From Clostridia bacterium (GTDB lineage: Bacteria; Bacillota_A; Clostridia; Oscillospirales; Acutalibacteraceae): a stretch of 20,673 nt of DNA. The notes under the pieces are model-generated. The model did not search any database. It had not been told where the DNA came from and was given only the letters and a program-made list of their open reading frames with translations. Both the position numbers and the translations under genes were made by a program. This document shows positions 20,163-20,673 of this stretch, piece after piece. The stretch is from contig JAFSAK010000024.1 in assembly GCA_017441045.1 (NCBI GenBank), forward strand, positions 1 through 20,673, in the 5' to 3' direction. Position 1 is the first letter of the stretch. Each line of letters opens with the position of its first letter.

Positions 20163-20673
20163 ATGAAATACTTAATTAACCCAAGTGCCTTCATAGGCGC
20201 TTTCCCCGTACCAAGTGCGGTGGTGGACAAGTATATTAAGTTATCCTCAGCAGTGCAGTTAAAGGTACTGCTTGTTTGCATGCGCAATTCTTCCTCCCCT
20301 ATAGAAAGTGATGAAATTGCTAAAATTCTCGATATTGCCGTTTCTGAGGTAAACGATGCGATTTTGTATTGGACCGAGTGCGGTGTTTTATGCGCCGAAA
20401 CCCCTGCGGCAAAGGCAGTAGAGGCCAAGGAGGAAATCGTTAGCCAACTTGAAAAACCCAGCCGCGAAGACGTTGCCAAACGGGGAAATGAAGACCCGAA
20501 AATTAGATTTTTGCTCCGAGAGGCCCAGATGAAATTCGGCAGAAATCTTAAAATGAATGAATCGAGTACATTCGTTTGGCTTTGCGATGACTTAGGAATA
20601 GATGTTTCTGTTTTGCTTTTGCTTATTGAATACGCCGTAAGCGAAAACAAGAAAAATATATCCTTCATAGAAA
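20163..20673 (+). CDS. DnaD-domain replication protein (partial, 3' end outside window)
   Basis: The first 170 codons of a DnaD/DnaB-type protein, a Firmicutes family that helps load the replicative helicase at origins and restart sites. The N-terminus (MKYLINPSAFIGAFPVPSAV) leads into a winged-helix-like domain: QLKVLLVCMRNSSS, then ESDEIAKILDIAVSEVNDAI and YWTECGVL, about residues 28-76. A charged linker follows (about 80-112), then the start of the helical DnaB_2 domain (LREAQMKFGRNLKMNESSTF, then VWLCDDLGIDVSVLLLLIEY). The ATG at 20163 has an AGGAGAG site and its own promoter. A dnaC-type helicase loader often follows in Clostridia, but the window ends first. Confidence 0.87.
   Translation, partial: MKYLINPSAFIGAFPVPSAVVDKYIKLSSAVQLKVLLVCMRNSSSPIESDEIAKILDIAVSEVNDAILYWTECGVLCAETPAAKAVEAKEEIVSQLEKPSREDVAKRGNEDPKIRFLLREAQMKFGRNLKMNESSTFVWLCDDLGIDVSVLLLLIEYAVSENKKNISFIE

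Overview
The window looks like chromosomal DNA from an endospore-forming member of the Clostridia, probably an uncultured gut lineage near Oscillospirales/Ruminococcaceae. The grounds are a full SpoIIE phosphatase, a SpoIVFB-type intramembrane protease, a class II (Firmicutes-type) GalT, IreB, a YerB-like DUF3048 lipoprotein, a T-box leader before pheST, strong Shine-Dalgarno sites and moderately low GC. It has ordinary housekeeping genes in short operons, plus one unusual hairpin-rich accessory patch around a tRNA-Arg gene.

Layout. 1-2169, minus strand: the 5' part of galT (cut by the window edge) and a DUF3048 lipoprotein gene. 2203-2307: back-to-back sigma-A-type promoters. 2341-6302, plus strand: a four-gene operon of cysteine desulfurase, thiI, an acidic single-pass membrane protein and a small COG2426-type membrane protein, closed by a strong terminator. 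The desulfurase has no ATG/GTG/TTG start at its N-terminus and appears to begin at ATC. 6510-8816: spoIIE. 8825-12678: a Phe T-box, then a three-hairpin intergenic repeat, then pheS and pheT. 12746-12991: ireB, ending in a bidirectional terminator.

13041-16814, minus strand: a polysaccharide deacetylase overlapping a nicotinamidase-like hydrolase, a small secreted protein with a SPATG-type sorting signal, and a LUD-domain protein overlapping mnmA. 16886-17697, plus strand: a 73-residue membrane protein coupled by ATGA overlap to a minimal SpoIVFB-like protease; the pair may be a stripped-down SpoIVFA/SpoIVFB module.

17702-18719 is the most interesting region. An unrecognised, AT-rich 164-residue gene on the minus strand has its own promoter and terminator. 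Upstream of it is a nearly continuous chain of eight small hairpins joined by short ATGATG/CATCAT-like linkers (18325-18514). Next come a 15-nt inverted copy of the tRNA T-arm (18530-18544), the tRNA terminator and tRNA-Arg(ACG). In every imperfect hairpin here the mismatch is one that becomes a G-U pair only in a minus-strand transcript, which suggests the region works, or worked, as minus-strand RNA. The window closes with an AGCS-family sodium:amino-acid symporter and the 5' part of a DnaD-like replication gene.

How the genes fit together: the desulfurase and ThiI form a sulfur relay for 4-thiouridine in tRNA, and MnmA handles 2-thiouridine at U34. PheST is controlled by uncharged tRNA-Phe. 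SpoIIE and the SpoIVFB-like protease act in forespore and mother-cell sigma-factor activation. All assignments come from reading motifs by eye; no database search was run.
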